Assembly: GCA_028554795.2 (NCBI GenBank)
Contig: CM068842.1
Location: forward strand, 25,392,590 to 25,456,589
Direction: 5' to 3'
DNA from: Sinohyriopsis cumingii
Lineage: Eukaryota > Mollusca > Bivalvia > Unionida > Unionidae
Length of the DNA stretch: 64,000 bases
Under the pieces are notes generated by a model. That model did not search any database and was not told the DNA's origin. It worked only from the letters and a program-made list of their open reading frames with translations. Positions 1 through 22,176 of the stretch are shown one piece after another; within the stretch, counting starts at the first letter, position 1; each line of letters starts with the position of its first letter. A program made the translations under genes and the position numbers.

Positions 1-870
1 AGCAATTTTAATTCATCCTGGATATAAGGTCACAACAATCTAACTATAGTAAGCAACATACGTCCATTTTAAGATGTACATTACGTCCAGGTTTTGTGAA
101 TATATGTATTAAAAAATCTAGTGAAATTAGAGCCCAGACACAATTTTTTACCATTATTTGTTCTCATTAAATAGTGGAAAGTAGGTCACGGTGACCCAGA
201 GTTATGGTTCACAACACGTGCTTACTTCAAGTTTTAAAAAGAGGCCTAAGCTGACATGAGATGGCTCACTAGGCTCACATTCATCTCAAAGTCAAGTGTA
301 ATAGAAATGTTCTGGTTCATAGAGATTTTTACTTGGTTGCATTAAAAAAAAAAAAAAACCCAGCTTCATTGTCTCCAGCCACTGCAGACTGTGACTGTAA
401 AATCATGTCAAATTTATACAGTTTTATTTAAAATGCCACAATAGTTTAAAAGAGTATGTGAAAATCTGGTTCTTATCAAGGTTGAATGCTTGCGCTATGG
501 GAACCAAACAAAACTTTCCCTAAAATATCCATGGAAATTTTGATCAAATATGGCTGTTTTCTTTATATGCTCGCCACTTCGCTGAAAGAGTCCCATTCCT
601 GTCCAAAGAATATTTTAATGGCTGTCAAATCGATCTTCCAACTCAAATGAAGCACAGCAATTATAATGTGTCAAAAAGAAAAGTTAGAAGTTTATCTGGA
701 AGAGGCATGGATACTCATCTCACAAAAAGAAGATCTTCCTAGAGTGATTTAAAGACTAGAGTGTCCCTTTCCGTACCTTCGCCAAATTTTTCGGAGACGA
801 AACGCTCTCTTAAAATAGAATACTGAAACTTCCTATTCAGTAACTACGTGTAGTGCTCGTGTCATTTTGT
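1..870. other. Non-coding stretch, no gene seen
   Basis: No reading frame or splice-bounded exon stands out. It holds a perfect ERE-like palindrome (184-196) and a short motif, 'agaggcctaagct', near 240 that recurs near 18670. This suggests old dispersed repeat material. Nothing else is recognised. Confidence 0.5.
184..196. promoter_or_regulatory. ERE-like palindrome GGTCAnnnTGACC
   Basis: The 13-bp sequence is a perfect inverted repeat of the nuclear-receptor half-site with a 3-bp spacer, the consensus estrogen response element. It lies about 2.2 kb upstream of the first coding exon of the plus-strand membrane-protein gene. Three further exact copies occur in the window. Binding is untested and the sites may simply be part of a dispersed repeat. 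Confidence 0.5.
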
Positions 871-878
871 TATTTTAC

Positions 879-880
<2 letters not shown>

Positions 881-960
<80 letters not shown>

Positions 961-1043
961 GTGTGTGTGTTGCACTACTTGTTGTTTACATCTGTAAGAT
1001 TTTATCTTTATTAATTTTTGCAAAATCGCCATCAGGTCCCATG

Positions 1044-1101
<58 letters not shown>
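881..1101. repeat. Microsatellites (TA)n and (CATA)n
   Basis: A pure TA run covers about 881-957, and a CATA tetranucleotide run covers about 1045-1101, followed by GT/GC-rich degenerate sequence. The open frames over it encode only Tyr-Ile or Cys-Met-Tyr-Val repeats and are artefacts. Confidence 0.95.
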
Positions 1102-1103
<2 letters not shown>

Positions 1104-1179
1104 GCGTGCGTGCATACGTACACGCATGTGTGCGTGCGTACGCACGTACATACGCACATACTATAGAGCGTAAATTGCA

Positions 1180-2351
1180 TGTTGTATTTGTTGCATAAAA
1201 TGTTGTACTGTATTGCAAATTTAAAATCTGTGATTTCTTGAAAGCTAGGCGATGCAACCAATATGTTATATCTTCAGTATAAACTGCCTACCCTACTATT
1301 CAACGCATGGCATAAATCGGACATTATGCAGACATACCCAACGACCTGAAAGCCAATTCTATATAAAGCCTACTCATCTAGCAAAATTTGACCTACAACT
1401 TTCGACGTACTGGAGATTATCTAGAATAAGGAAGCGAACATTGAAAAATGTGCTAAGTGTTGACTTTTCTTGGCTTGTGTGAATCATGACGAAATGAAAT
1501 TGCGGGAAAAATATTTTGACTTAAGAATTTTGTTACCCTACGTACCCACAAAAAAAATCTGCATCCGCGAGACATTCATGTTGCCTACCATCTTTTAAAA
1601 TATCCAAATTTGTTCGTAAAATAGAAATCACCACCAGACAAATATTGACATCCTGGTTCAAATTGTCGACAGAAGACATCGTCAGCATTTCTTACATTAT
1701 AAGACAGTAGATACGGTACGAAGTATATAAGATGTTCACAGGTTACCATTCACCCATTGGAGTTACCATACAAGAAGGAAATACAAGAGGTAGGTGGAAC
1801 GCACTGTCTTTAATTATGTCTTTAACAAGTGTTGCATATTGAGATTTCAGAATAATATCACAACCTAAATACCATCAAGGTCCATTGAATACCATACTAA
1901 ACCAATTTGATCAGAGTTTATAATAAATAAATATTAACTAAAACTTGTTAAGGTAAGTAGATAAGTTCTTAAATAGTTGGTTCCTTAAACTGTATGTTCG
2001 TTATCTAATTGACTTTATTCTGTATTTCGCAACCAAATTACTTAAATTTAAAGTATCCTTTAATACCTGTTAATTTCAAATTTGTTGACCTCTTGGATAC
2101 GTATTAAATAGTTCACTCGTAAAAGAGAAAATATATTCTAAATTACTTTGCATTTTCATAGCTGTTTCCCGTCGCGAAAGGAATAAAAAGCCATAAAACA
2201 AAATGACTCGGTTTTGTTCGCTAACCAAAACCGAAACAAACAGCGGCACAAGATATATGAAAGTATAAGTTAGTTAACATAAAAGTTTATGCTTTTACTC
2301 ACCAGTACTTAATTTCTCAAAAGTTGTCATTTCAGACAGATCAGTGTAAGA
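1180..2351 (+). other. 5' flank or 5' untranslated region of the membrane-protein gene
   Basis: No coding exon is seen. The sequence just before the ATG at 2352 reads '...gtcatttcag' at about 2327-2336, which could be a splice acceptor of an upstream non-coding exon. The transcription start and promoter cannot be placed from sequence alone. Confidence 0.35.
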
Positions 2352-11239
<8,888 letters not shown>

Positions 11240-13152
11240 TCTAATAAATCACTATGTACAAGATAGCCTGCACACGGATGTCATTTCAGTGTGATTCTTT
11301 TTTTTCCTGGAAACCGTATTTTACTATGTTTATGTATAGCACACGCAGCCTATATATATGTGCCAATGCAGCTCCGTTTAAGAAGGTGAATACTAATTAA
11401 TCGAAAATAATAAATCTTAAACAAAGAACAAAGAGAAGATGAAAGCCCATTTCACGAAAATAATGTGTTTTTCAAACAAATCTATTAAGTTACTGGTAAC
11501 TACGCCACTAATTGATAGAACGTTTCAAATAGTTTGTAATAACGATAGTCTGGATTTTAGTATAAACTTAGACGTGAAATATATAAAATCATTGGTAAAA
11601 TATTTTTTCATATTTCTTTATTCCTATCTTTTGTTTTGTTAATTATAATATGGTTAGGGAAGTCTTCTAAGTTTCGCTAGTTTCGAGTAGTATTTAATCG
11701 ATTTACCAGTTTTCATCGATTTAAAATTATTTGTCCGTACCTCGCCCGTAATGAACCAGTTCACAACAGATCTTGTCAATTTCAATGGCATTTTACAGTA
11801 ATGTGAATGTACCCTTTCGAGATCAGGTGCAACGACTAAAACCCCATATTTCATCTCTACACGAACTATCCCAAGAAAACTTATCATTTGCTCTATTTTC
11901 CCTAGAATGATACATGCAGATTTTCAATGCAGATAAAGTCTGGGCAGGCCAAATATATTCCAAGAGGTGAAATTGGAACTGGTTAGCTCAGTATCATTGT
12001 TCTAAAAACCATATTTACTGTGTTCACTCGAAGTTTCTTGATAACATTTCCAAATAATCACAAGTTCAGATAACAGTTCAGCTTGCTGAAACCCGTTAGG
12101 CGCTGATACTATTTAATAGTTCTCTGTAGTCAAGAACGTCGTCATTCATTTGGACAACTTTTTATCACAAAATTGTACCTGACGTGGTGCATGGATTTTG
12201 CGTGAAAAATGGATAACGTATGTCATCATAGACACAATAGCAACCTGACTACATTGCTTAGTATTGTACAGGAATTCTTTTATCGATGCCATTTACGTTC
12301 ACTACGCATGCAGAAAATTCTTCCAGGATAGTATTTAAGTTTAAATACGTTGTCGACAAAACAATGGCAAACCAGACAACATCCGTGGAAGTTATTTTAA
12401 AGTTTGTAATGTAAACGACTTCACGTTTTCTGTGTTTCTGCTCGATACCTATGGTAACTGGATGTACATTTTTTTATTTGAATATCGCAGTTTTTTACAA
12501 AATTGAAATAAAGCATTGGCTGGGAGGAATAAAACATGTAGTTCTATGTAAATATGCAGATTTCGGAACATATTTGACGTTGGATTTTATAAATGACCAA
12601 TAAAACGATTAATTCATTCATTCATTCAAAATAATTATAAAAAAAGCACTATTTCACGTACGTGGTTGTCTTAGGCGGTTTAAATATTCACGTGTCTGTA
12701 TCATAGTTTAATAGTGAAGCATTATATTTTAGAAAGTAGTAATGCATTACTATGATCGCAAGAAAACCATATATAAGAACTCGATTGGGAAAAGAGGGGA
12801 AAAAATAGTGCATTATTATGTTCGCAAGATAAGCGTATATAATAAGAACTCCATTGGATGGGGGGGGGGGGGACTAATCTCCATTAAAAGTTGAAATGGC
12901 TGGCCTATCGCCTATGATATTTTGATAGCATTCTTTATTAAGATATAACAAATTAATCACATTCAACCGTAACAAAATTGCTTAAATCTTTCCTGACACC
13001 TGAATTTTTCAGCTACCACACTATTATCAAAATATTCAATGACAATGTACAGGCATCATAATTACCAACACATTAATTATTCTTTGTCTTGTTAACCTCG
13101 CACTATCAATATAGCGAATGCATATAAACATGCTGCAAATAAACAATCCATT
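11240..13152. other. 3' untranslated and intergenic sequence
   Basis: No gene is recognised. Possible poly(A) signals lie at 11243 and 11409. 12480-12632 ends in AATAAA and a short ATTC repeat, resembling a LINE 3' tail. 12738-12786 and 12807-12858 are diverged direct copies (both contain 'gcatta', 'cgcaaga' and 'taagaactc'), followed by a G12 run. Confidence 0.45.
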
Positions 13153-13165
13153 TTATCCTTAATCC

Positions 13166-13420
13166 GGGGCTCCGAGTGGTCGGGTGGTCTAAAGCGCTCT
13201 CCGTTACGGATCACTGCCATCCCACCTCTGTCTGCGCCGGTTCGAGTCTCGGATTCAGCCAATGTGGGTATGTGAGAAAACTTTCCAGTAGCTTCTCGTG
13301 GGTCGGTGGTTCTTTCCGAGGTTTTCCCGGGTTCTTCCTCTACCATTAATACTGGCCGCCATGTATAGCCTATCGTGTGCTGAAAAATGGCGTTAAACCC
13401 CACAACAACAACAACAACAA
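13166..13420 (+). mobile_element. SINE family 1, full-length copy A
   Basis: The element is 255 bp. The tRNA-like head has GAGTGGTCGGGTGGTCTAAA as an A-box region and GGTTCGAGTCT as B-box at 13239-13249. The body ends GTTAAACCCC and an (AAC)n tail. It is flanked by perfect 13-bp target duplications (TTATCCTTAATCC at 13153-13165 and 13421-13433). The head resembles a Leu/Ser-type tRNA. Intact duplications mean a recent insertion. Confidence 0.92.
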
Positions 13421-13433
13421 TTATCCTTAATCC

Positions 13434-16400
13434 ATATGACCTATCGTTGGATTTAGATTTGCATACAAGTGTTTGGACCCATGCAAGAAAGAGGATTTAT
13501 GTTTATTGATATTAGTGAAAATATGTTTAAATTAAATTTAGTGTTGCAGAATTTGTTGAATTTCTTATCAGTATACGCACTGCATTGGAAGTACGCTGTT
13601 TTCAGCATCGTCTATCGGTCATTCAAGACCCGGAAGAAGTCTATAAATAGGACCTAGGTTTAAGTTGTTTTTTGGCATAACGCATATTATGTTTAGCTCA
13701 TTATTGTACTATAGGTTCTGTTGACATCAGGGCCAGATTAACCCACATGCTAACAAGGCTATTGTTTCAGGCCTTTCCTTGCATGTTGAAGTAACAGCTG
13801 AGCAACCGTAGCTTCTATTAATCGTAAGCCCGTCGTCACCTTAATCCAGCCTTGGTTCACATAAGTGTTTCAACTGAAAGGTATTTGGTTTTTAAAATAT
13901 GGCTCAAATTATGAGTTTATGTACGAGTAAAATTTCTTGCTTTCGCTTCCCGTTTCTGTATCGTTACTTACAACGATTCTAGGTATGAGCAGTATAATTT
14001 TGTTCTCCAGTATCAAGGTATTGAGTGATTTAAGTTTTAATGTGTGAAATTGCGAACGGTTGTTGATTGGTTTCATTTTTGTTATAAAGCTTTACACATT
14101 TATGATTCAAGCAGATAGTCATTACAGTTATCCAGAGGATATTACTCGTAGAGTTCATTTGTTTAACTGGGATATGAATGTATGTTGATCCATTTAATTC
14201 TGTTTGAAAAGGTTCCAGCATTCATCATGAACGGGAAACGGTCCCAGTCGTTAAGGCCGGTAGAAAAATCATTTTAATGTCTTCAAGTCTTTCCGGTTGA
14301 TTTCTTGAAATAGCCTTATATCGCGTTTTGGGTGACGTTGACATCCGATATGCATATTTTTGTTTCAACGATGGGATCATCTTTTGAACTGGCATGTATT
14401 TTTGATTGTCTCTTTGTCCCAATGAAATCACGGAGATCGATATCTCCTAAGAAATATTTTTCACACACCCCAACCCCCAAACGATTTCTCGATTGATTCC
14501 CCGAGTGGTGTTCGTGTGGTTCACAGTAGGCTGCAATGTGTATATGGTTTTGCTGCTCTTTATACCGATTAAAATAAAACACACAATTCTTGATAAATTG
14601 TCGTTAAGAGTTATTAACAAACCAACCGGACATCAGTCCACAACATGTACTTTTATATGCAACAACTTGTAACATTTGTTCAATCTGTTAAAGCGCATGA
14701 TTCTAGTTTGAGGTTAAATGTGGTCATTCCAAAACCACCACTTCATGTACTGAGACACCATTTGCTGTTTAATCTCTGTTCTTCATGCAACTCTATTTTT
14801 ATTGAATGATTGTAGACGGACCCTAATTTACAAGATCTTTTAAGTACATTTTTCAGAATAAAAATTTGTTTAATCACTAGCATTAATAAGTAATTTTATT
14901 CCTTCCTTCCTCGTACTGTACTATTTTATCCTACTTGCTATCAATTGCATTGCATATCTTTCTTTGTTTTATATCAACAAATTTCCATTTTACTTTCTTA
15001 GATTTTATTTTGTAACACGAATAGCTATCAGCAAACGTTTATACCACTCAAACATGATAATAGGTATTACATATTGATACAGTATTGTTACATTCATGTT
15101 AAATTTGTGAAATATTTATAACACCTCTCTGAAAACTATCAAGCTCAGCACAATGTAAATGAGCTCCATTATTTAATGTAATAAAACATTTAAAGTTAGT
15201 GTTTGCTAATTGTCTTTATAGTTTAGTAACGTGTACAAGTTTTCAAAACACCCACTAGTCTTACTGGTGTATTGTTCACGTATACCTAAACGGAATTTAC
15301 TTATTTATTTATCATATTACACTATGTCCATGATGTTTATACCGGGTACAGTAATATAGATAGTATTCAATTAAAATGATTGCAAAATGAAGCGGCTAAA
15401 ATTCTCACTAAGTGTGAAACTGCAACATTTATAGAATGAAGATGGATGGGTACTCTTGTCGCAGAGGGAATAAACATACATCGATACAATTTTGTTTTTA
15501 ATTCTTTGTTCAGCAGCGTTATGCACCATACTATAAGGCCAATCTATTGCTTTCAAGTGGTGGTCAAACATTTCCCGCACTACTTAAGAAATAACCTAGA
15601 CTTTATTCAAACACGTAGATTAGAAAATCCTTAAAAAAACTAATTTCTACGCATTTGTTTTATTGCACTAGAATATTGTCAGATGACACAAAACCTACTG
15701 ACAAATTTGTAACTTTAAGAAAGAAAATATATTAAAAGCAAAATCTTTCGACAAAGTACTTTCTACCTGCTCAAGAAAAACGTTCTCATCTTCATGCAAA
15801 ATATGCGAGCAGATTGAAGTTTGATTTGACATGAATCACGTTTCTTCAACATACGAGCGTCATTTTTGGTGAATCAACTTATTATCGGCTGAATGTCAAA
15901 CCTGCGATATTCATGGAGAGGTATTGGTTGATTCCATTTTGCGTAAAAACCTCCAACAGATTCGCATTGTTTTTGTCCGCCAATACAACTACTGTTTACC
16001 ATACTGAATTATTCTCTTTCAGTGATGAAATAAGCCACCATGTTTTGTACTTCACGTTTGTACGAAAAAAGCCATCACTAAATTGGAAGAACTTGCAGCA
16101 TAACCCCTCCCTCACTTTGGATAAATAAAATGTTTAAACTTTAATCGTCTAATCATCAAACTCGTCGTTGATGTTGCTGACGAATATCATATTAAAACAA
16201 ATCAAAGTGTTTAAAAAGAAATATTTAGTTAATCACGGGCTAATAATTCGTATAAAACATACAAAAATGTGTTTATTATCAACTTCATTAATACGAGAGT
16301 ATAGAAATGCTTTGTTTTACAGACTCCAGGTCATTTCATCTAAGGGGGGCGGGGGAGAGAGAGAGAGGGAGAAGTGCATTTTATAGACCTCGACTTGTTG

Positions 16401-16516
16401 ACACATCAAGTATTATGGCAGAATAGAAAGGAAGGAAGATCACCGTCGAGTAATAACTACATCTGGCTATGTAACATTTGGCGTTTTCTTGTTACACCGG
16501 GCTCCGAGTTAACAAC
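13434..16516. other. Intergenic stretch, no gene seen
   Basis: AT-rich sequence with normal CpG frequency. The short open frames here lack splice support, codon bias or recognisable motifs. No repeat family was recognised. Confidence 0.45.
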
Positions 16517-16580
16517 ATTGTCCATACTGTTACATTGGAATTTCTCATTGTCCATACTGTTACATTGGAATTTCTCAAAA
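16517..16580. repeat. Tandem duplication, about 30 bp, two copies
   Basis: 'ttgtccatactgttacattg' plus 'gaatttctca' occurs twice back to back. The identity of the copies points to a recent event. Confidence 0.85.
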
Positions 16581-17093
16581 TTTGATCCTTATTCTCTCCA
16601 GTCTCATACCTACTTTCGTGATAAATATCCACATCTCGCTCCTTCTATTCTAATTTTGAAAGCTTGTGCTTGGGCAAAGCTTTAAATTTTGACTGAGTTT
16701 TGAGCAAAGGTTTTAGACTTTACTTGAAACGTTTTACAAATTCAAGACCTGCTCTCTCTCTATCTCTGTCAATCGATTGAATGTTCCTTAAAAACTATGA
16801 GAAGACATCCAGTAAAAAAAAAAATTTGCAGTAGCAAACAACAGAAATAAGAAAACTGCCATTGGTAAAATGGCCAGGCTGCATATCATGAATACTGTCA
16901 TTTAATTTGTATTCATGTAGATCTGCTTTCTTTGAATCATGGACTGATACATCTACATACCAAACCTATATGATTCTATGAGCAATAGTGGCTGACAAAA
17001 TGACCTACCCGGTAAATGCAAATCCTAACCAACAGAAATTAAGATAGTGTAAAATGTAAATGTATGTACAAATCACTGAATCATGAATGAACT

Positions 17094-17106
17094 GGTCACT
17101 GTGACC
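17094..17106. promoter_or_regulatory. ERE-like palindrome GGTCAnnnTGACC
   Basis: Second exact copy of the 13-bp palindrome, followed by CCAG as at 184 and 57258. A degenerate relative, GTCAcagTAACC, lies about 130 bp away at 17228. Confidence 0.5.
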
Positions 17107-18077
17107 CAGTTTTCTCTGATGACTAAAGTACTCCTCATGACACAACTACATAGCTGTGACTTCATATGAAACAGCACCTTAGAAAATAAGCCAAATACAA
17201 AGCTGATCCCAAATCAATGAAATATATGTCACAGTAACCCAGTATTCACTGAAAGGTACAGTATAGAACTCACTAAATAACAACTTGTGAGACTTTACGA
17301 GGAATAGTGTCAAAGGAAATGGCCAAATGCAAGCCCTAGTGCTAACACTAGACAGATGGACTGAATTTCACATGGACCTTATCAGTCTGTAAGCCTGGCT
17401 CTTCATGGTTATCATGCTGCTAATTCATTATCATACTTCAGTGGCTCCTTAACTTGAAAATCTCTGCAAGTCTTTCAACAATTAATCAACCCAGGTAAAT
17501 ATAAAAGCTTTAATGATGTGATGGTCCAACAGAATCAGCAACTCCACGAATTTCTTCATGCAGACTTTGCAGTAATTGTTTACATAAAACAGAACAGACA
17601 CACATCCATCTGTGCATGCAAACAATGTCCAGACATAATGGTTGAATGCAGAATTTCAAGTTTCATGTGCACTACACTTTTTATCCATTAAATGATATAT
17701 TGCTATGGAATAATTAATCCAGCCAGGCTGTAGAGGTCTCAAGATGATGCATGAGGCTCAAGAACAAAATACCACCAGCAATTCAAAATGTCTGTTCCTG
17801 TTTCTTTTGCAGTTGATAGCAATTTATATTGTTTTTGTCCATTAAAGTGAACAGTTATCTTTGCATATTATAACAGTTAACCATCTATGTAGATACAAAT
17901 TAACTATAGAATTCCAAAGCTAAATAACAAAATACCACAAAAATTTTCATTTCATACATACCTGGCAGTTAACAATAATGTACACCTCTGTGAGCCATTA
18001 AATCTACATTTAAGAAATAGCCTAACTGGCACAAACATATGCAACTTTTTGTCCTCCACCTACTATGATGTGTGTGC

Positions 18078-18190
18078 TGGATTTAATGGCACTTCTAACA
18101 CATTACTGGCTATAGCTTGTCTAGGATCAGAGAGCCAAGTTCCTTTTCCATGGACACACCGAGGCAACCAACTCTTGCTGGCCTAGGTAG
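18078..18190 (-). repeat. SINE family 2 fragment
   Basis: It contains 'ggatttaatggcacttctaa' then 'cacattac', and later 'ccttttccatggacacaccg' with 'aggcaaccaac' and 'ctggcctagg'. The first part also occurs at 31465-31495 and the second at 4245-4290 and 55010-55050. Confidence 0.55.
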
Positions 18191-18368
18191 ATACAAATTA
18201 TGGAGATGTCTGAATGACCACTTAAGTATTAACACAAATTCATTAGTGACCTTGAACCTAAGATATGGCCTTAACTGAAGTACCTAACATAATATAAAAT
18301 TCAGAAATATAAATGTTCTAATTGTTATGAATATTTAATTTGTATTATGTGTTGGCTTTTGTCCATGA

Positions 18369-18457
<89 letters not shown>
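18369..18457. repeat. (TA)n microsatellite
   Basis: About 88 bp of pure TA dinucleotides. Confidence 0.95.
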
Positions 18458-18460
<3 letters not shown>

Positions 18461-19339
18461 TTATATATTGTGCATCTGACCTTTGACAGTAATTGGGTTA
18501 TGGGCCTAACTGACTAGCAACATTAATTTTGTAAACAACATAATACATAACTAATATTTCTCTATGATTTGGATTATATATTCAGATTATTATTACTGGT
18601 GGTAAACATGTTTACTTGAGTTTGAATTCCCCCTGGTGTACTGCTATGATACATGAATGAAGTTTAAATAAGAGGCCTAAGCTTGTTTACAACTTAGAAT
18701 TTTCTAGAATTTTTTTAACTTACTATTTGATATAAGTTTTCATTAAGTTCATCCTCATTATGGTTCTTGAATTGTGACTGAAGCTTGTATATTAAGGTTG
18801 ATTATATCAGAACTGCTCAACTACTTACAACTATACCAACTTTCATTCATATGAAACAACTCCAAGGCGAAAGAATAGAAACAAAAGTCTGACTGGCTGA
18901 TGGCCTGGTCAGACTGAAAATGATTATTATTATACCCAATTTTTGCAAACAGAAAATTAGGAAGGTAGGTTAAATGACAGAAAACCAAGAGTAAGTTTTT
19001 CAATATGTGGGTGAGTTCTTTATTTCATGTCATTAATAATGTTATTATAATTATCATAGCTACCTTAATGTACACTATGTATTTTATATTACATACTTAA
19101 TTGAAGTGTATACACATTACAAGATACTTACTCTGCATAGACACATAGCTTTTGCTACAAAACAAGAAATACACACTCCCGCTGTACAACAATATGTTAA
19201 CTTCATAAACAGGTATGCAGTTTTCCCATCTGCAAATCAAATGGATCTCTTCAAAGATGTTATATATCCAAAATAATGGGTCAATTTTATCTAGAAGTAA
19301 AAACTATAGGCCCTTACGGTTCATTTAAAGGTTTTAGGC

Positions 19340-19525
19340 TTTGTCTACTTTGGTGTTTTATGACACAGCAACACAAACAGGTTACTTAATGCATGGGCAA
19401 GTGGAATAATGTGCCATAACAATGACATACCGTGGTAACCAACATGGGATGATCTGATGGTAGGATTTGAACCTGCACACTTCTGGTCCAAAGTCCAACA
19501 TACAACCCACCAAACGACCTTACTC
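19340..19525 (-). repeat. SINE family 2 copy with tRNA-like B-box
   Basis: 'gttttatgacacagcaacac' matches the start of the copy at 43210. 'ggatttgaacctgcac' is the complement of a B-box (GGTTCAAATCC), so the element is on the minus strand. Confidence 0.6.
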
Positions 19526-21042
19526 CTAATTCCATTAATAACTCCTTATGATATGCAGGCGAGAGCAACAGCACTATTTTACATCATCAAGGAGAGAAAT
19601 GAAATGAAAAGTAGGTGACACATTTGACTTCAAAAATAAAGATATAGTCTTGCTAGTGAAGGGAAGACCATATCATTACATAATGCCCTAGCTAGTGCTC
19701 AAGGGAAGACCATGGAAATATCCATGATAATGGGCTAAAGAAACATACACAGCACTGAAACACACACACACACACACACACTGCAGTCTAAATGCTGGAT
19801 TTTTCAAAACACAATTATGTTGTGTACATGATTTGCAGATTGTAAACTAAAGTACAATAATATCAGACCTTAACCTACAGTTCTTACTCTTAAGCTTTAA
19901 ATTATAACATGTCATGATTCTGTGTAAAAGGGAGATTACTGTCGGGTACAACATGAATCTACATATTAGACCACCTCCATTGGAAAAACTCTGGAAGATC
20001 CATGCAACTTGCAGATAGGAAAATTGAAATGTATAAATAGATGAGTGTAAAATACTTAGTTTAACAAATTTCTGTTCAAGGGATGCCAAGATGCTGCATT
20101 TCTGTTTTAATCTTTACTGAATCCTACCTAGATAGGATTCAAATTGCTTAATTATCTACAACCTCAAGAGTATTGAAAAGTAGATTTTCTTGCTTCACAG
20201 ATTTGCAGCATACAACGAGTACAGTGTTTACTTGTTATAATGCTGTCCATGGAAGATATAGAATATACTGCCTTATAGTGAGACTGCCTTGTAATGAAGT
20301 ACACAACATATATAATTCTACTACCACATATCAGAATGGCTTCATGACCATACTTGCCTTGTAACAGAACCTGTGTTGTAATGAAGGGCCTTATAGTGAG
20401 GGACAGTTCTATACTTATGTCATTTAATGACAATACGTTTAGGATAACAAAACTAAAAGAAATGCTCTGCTAACACACTCATGTCTGGTTTTCTTATGAA
20501 AAAACAAAGGTTATATAGATCTGTTTTCAAATGCACTGCAAATGAGAAATGAGCACCCATGAATTTTTTTGTCCCCACGTGGTGTTCTGATGTAGTCCAA
20601 TGTAAACGACTTTATCACAAAACTTGGAACAAAACATTGTAATTGCTGACAATTCTAATATCAGCTGGAAAAAGATGCCTACTCCCATCAGCTAAACCTG
20701 GGTTAGACTAAAATGGATTTTATTGTTTCCTCAAAAGACTTTTCTTTTTCACTGTACTTGTTCATTTCCTAATATAGCATGAATAAATCCACTTGAATTT
20801 TTTTGAAAGAGTTCCATCAGCAAAGTTTTCAATAAAATTCTTTGGTCAGAGTGGTGACCATAATGTCAATAATTGTTCTGTGTACATTCTACTGCCAACC
20901 AGTTTCAAAAGTTTAGTCAGAATTCTGCCAATGTCAAAACTTCACTCTTTAACAAGGTTTTGTCCAATTCTTTCAACAGGTATTCAAATGAACTTTATAC
21001 TAACTGCAACTCTCTATTTGTGTTCATACTGTGTTTTAAGAT

Positions 21043-21057
21043 TACACACACACACAC

Positions 21058-21095
<38 letters not shown>
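21043..21095. repeat. (CA)n then (TG)n microsatellite
   Basis: A CA run, a short TATATA and a TG run form a compound, hairpin-capable repeat. Confidence 0.9.
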
Positions 21096-21098
<3 letters not shown>

Positions 21099-22176
21099 AC
21101 TATCACTATTGAGTTTTTTTGCAGTACCTTTCCTTAACAATGCAGCTTGTCCACTGAAATATAAAGCCCATTTTGTAAATTTTTTATACTAGTTTAAAAA
21201 AACAGTTTAAAGTTTCCACTTCATCTGCTAATAAAAATACAGCTTGTATTTGATACAGAAACTTCCTGTGGATGAAATTTAACTTTATTTATACAGAATC
21301 CTTTATAATTTTGCTATTTCCATGTGAATTACCATGTTACATTCATAATTGAATATAATTTATACAGGATTAAACTTAAAATGTATATGAGGAATGTTCC
21401 ATGCATGAACACATACCTAACATTTGTCAATGATGTTATCTGAAAATTCTGTCTTGTGCTTTTATAATTAACAATCCCAAACACACCTTTATCTTATTAA
21501 TGGAGAAAGAAAATACAGACTATTTACCACTCATTCAGATATTTCATGCAGACCTGAAAGTCAATCAAAGAAGACTTCCAATAAAACATAATAACATAAC
21601 TATACCAAGACTACACACTGCCTCTGTGGAAGAGATATGAACCCATCCATACAAAGAAAACTTGAGGTAGCTCACAATCATGCTTGCTACCTGACTAAAG
21701 AAATGAACTTCATTTGGTTTTTGGTGGCTTCTAGCTATTACGTAGAACCTGCACTGGCCTGTCATGATACTGCTTTGGGCAGATGATCTGATGATATTTT
21801 GCAGACAACTGATCTTGGAATCTAAACACTTCTGTATCCTCATTAAATGATGAATTATCTCCCTTGACTCCTGAACTGCCCCCTCAACAACTGTCCTTTG
21901 ATTTCTTGTCTGTACAATCTTGCACGATGAACAGTCCTTTTCTATCCACTCTTTATCTCACTTTCCTTTACATTGCACAACTGACTCACTGAATACATAC
22001 TTTCATTGTGAATGAAATTAACTAACTTGGTTTGAATTATAAGGGTTCCCTGTCCATGAAATGTTTGGATATATCAAGATATAAGACTGACTGGCAAGCC
22101 CAAGCTAAGTGGATGACGATCGTTCAACTATGACCTGAATGTTTAAAAATTTCCTTTGCCATTACATCCAGTCCTA

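Larger units (their letters stand above)
16581..22176 (-). other. TAOK 3' untranslated region and downstream sequence
   Basis: No coding exon recognised. A minus-strand AATAAA at 21284-21289 would give a 3' UTR of about 0.9 kb. The stretch holds two ERE-related palindromes (17094, and a degenerate one near 17227), SINE family 2 fragments (about 18078-18190, 19340-19525), TA, CA and TG microsatellites, and a pogo-type repeat fragment at about 20230-20416 ('gccttatagtgag', 'cattacaacacag' on the other strand). Low CpG begins at about 16.8 kb. Confidence 0.45.

Noticed and set aside
862-1261. Three overlapping frames of 91-131 residues
   Set aside because: They translate TA and CATA microsatellites into Tyr-Ile and Met-Tyr-Val repeats; no gene signal.
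13166-13250. Possible tRNA gene
   Set aside because: A- and B-box are present, but the stems do not close and the segment continues into a SINE body with an (AAC)n tail and target duplications.
13092-13403. 103-residue minus-strand frame
   Set aside because: It is the complement of SINE copy A and its flank; the same pseudo-protein recurs at other copies.
14225-14582. Minus-strand frames of 68-88 residues
   Set aside because: No recognisable domain, coding bias or splice partners.
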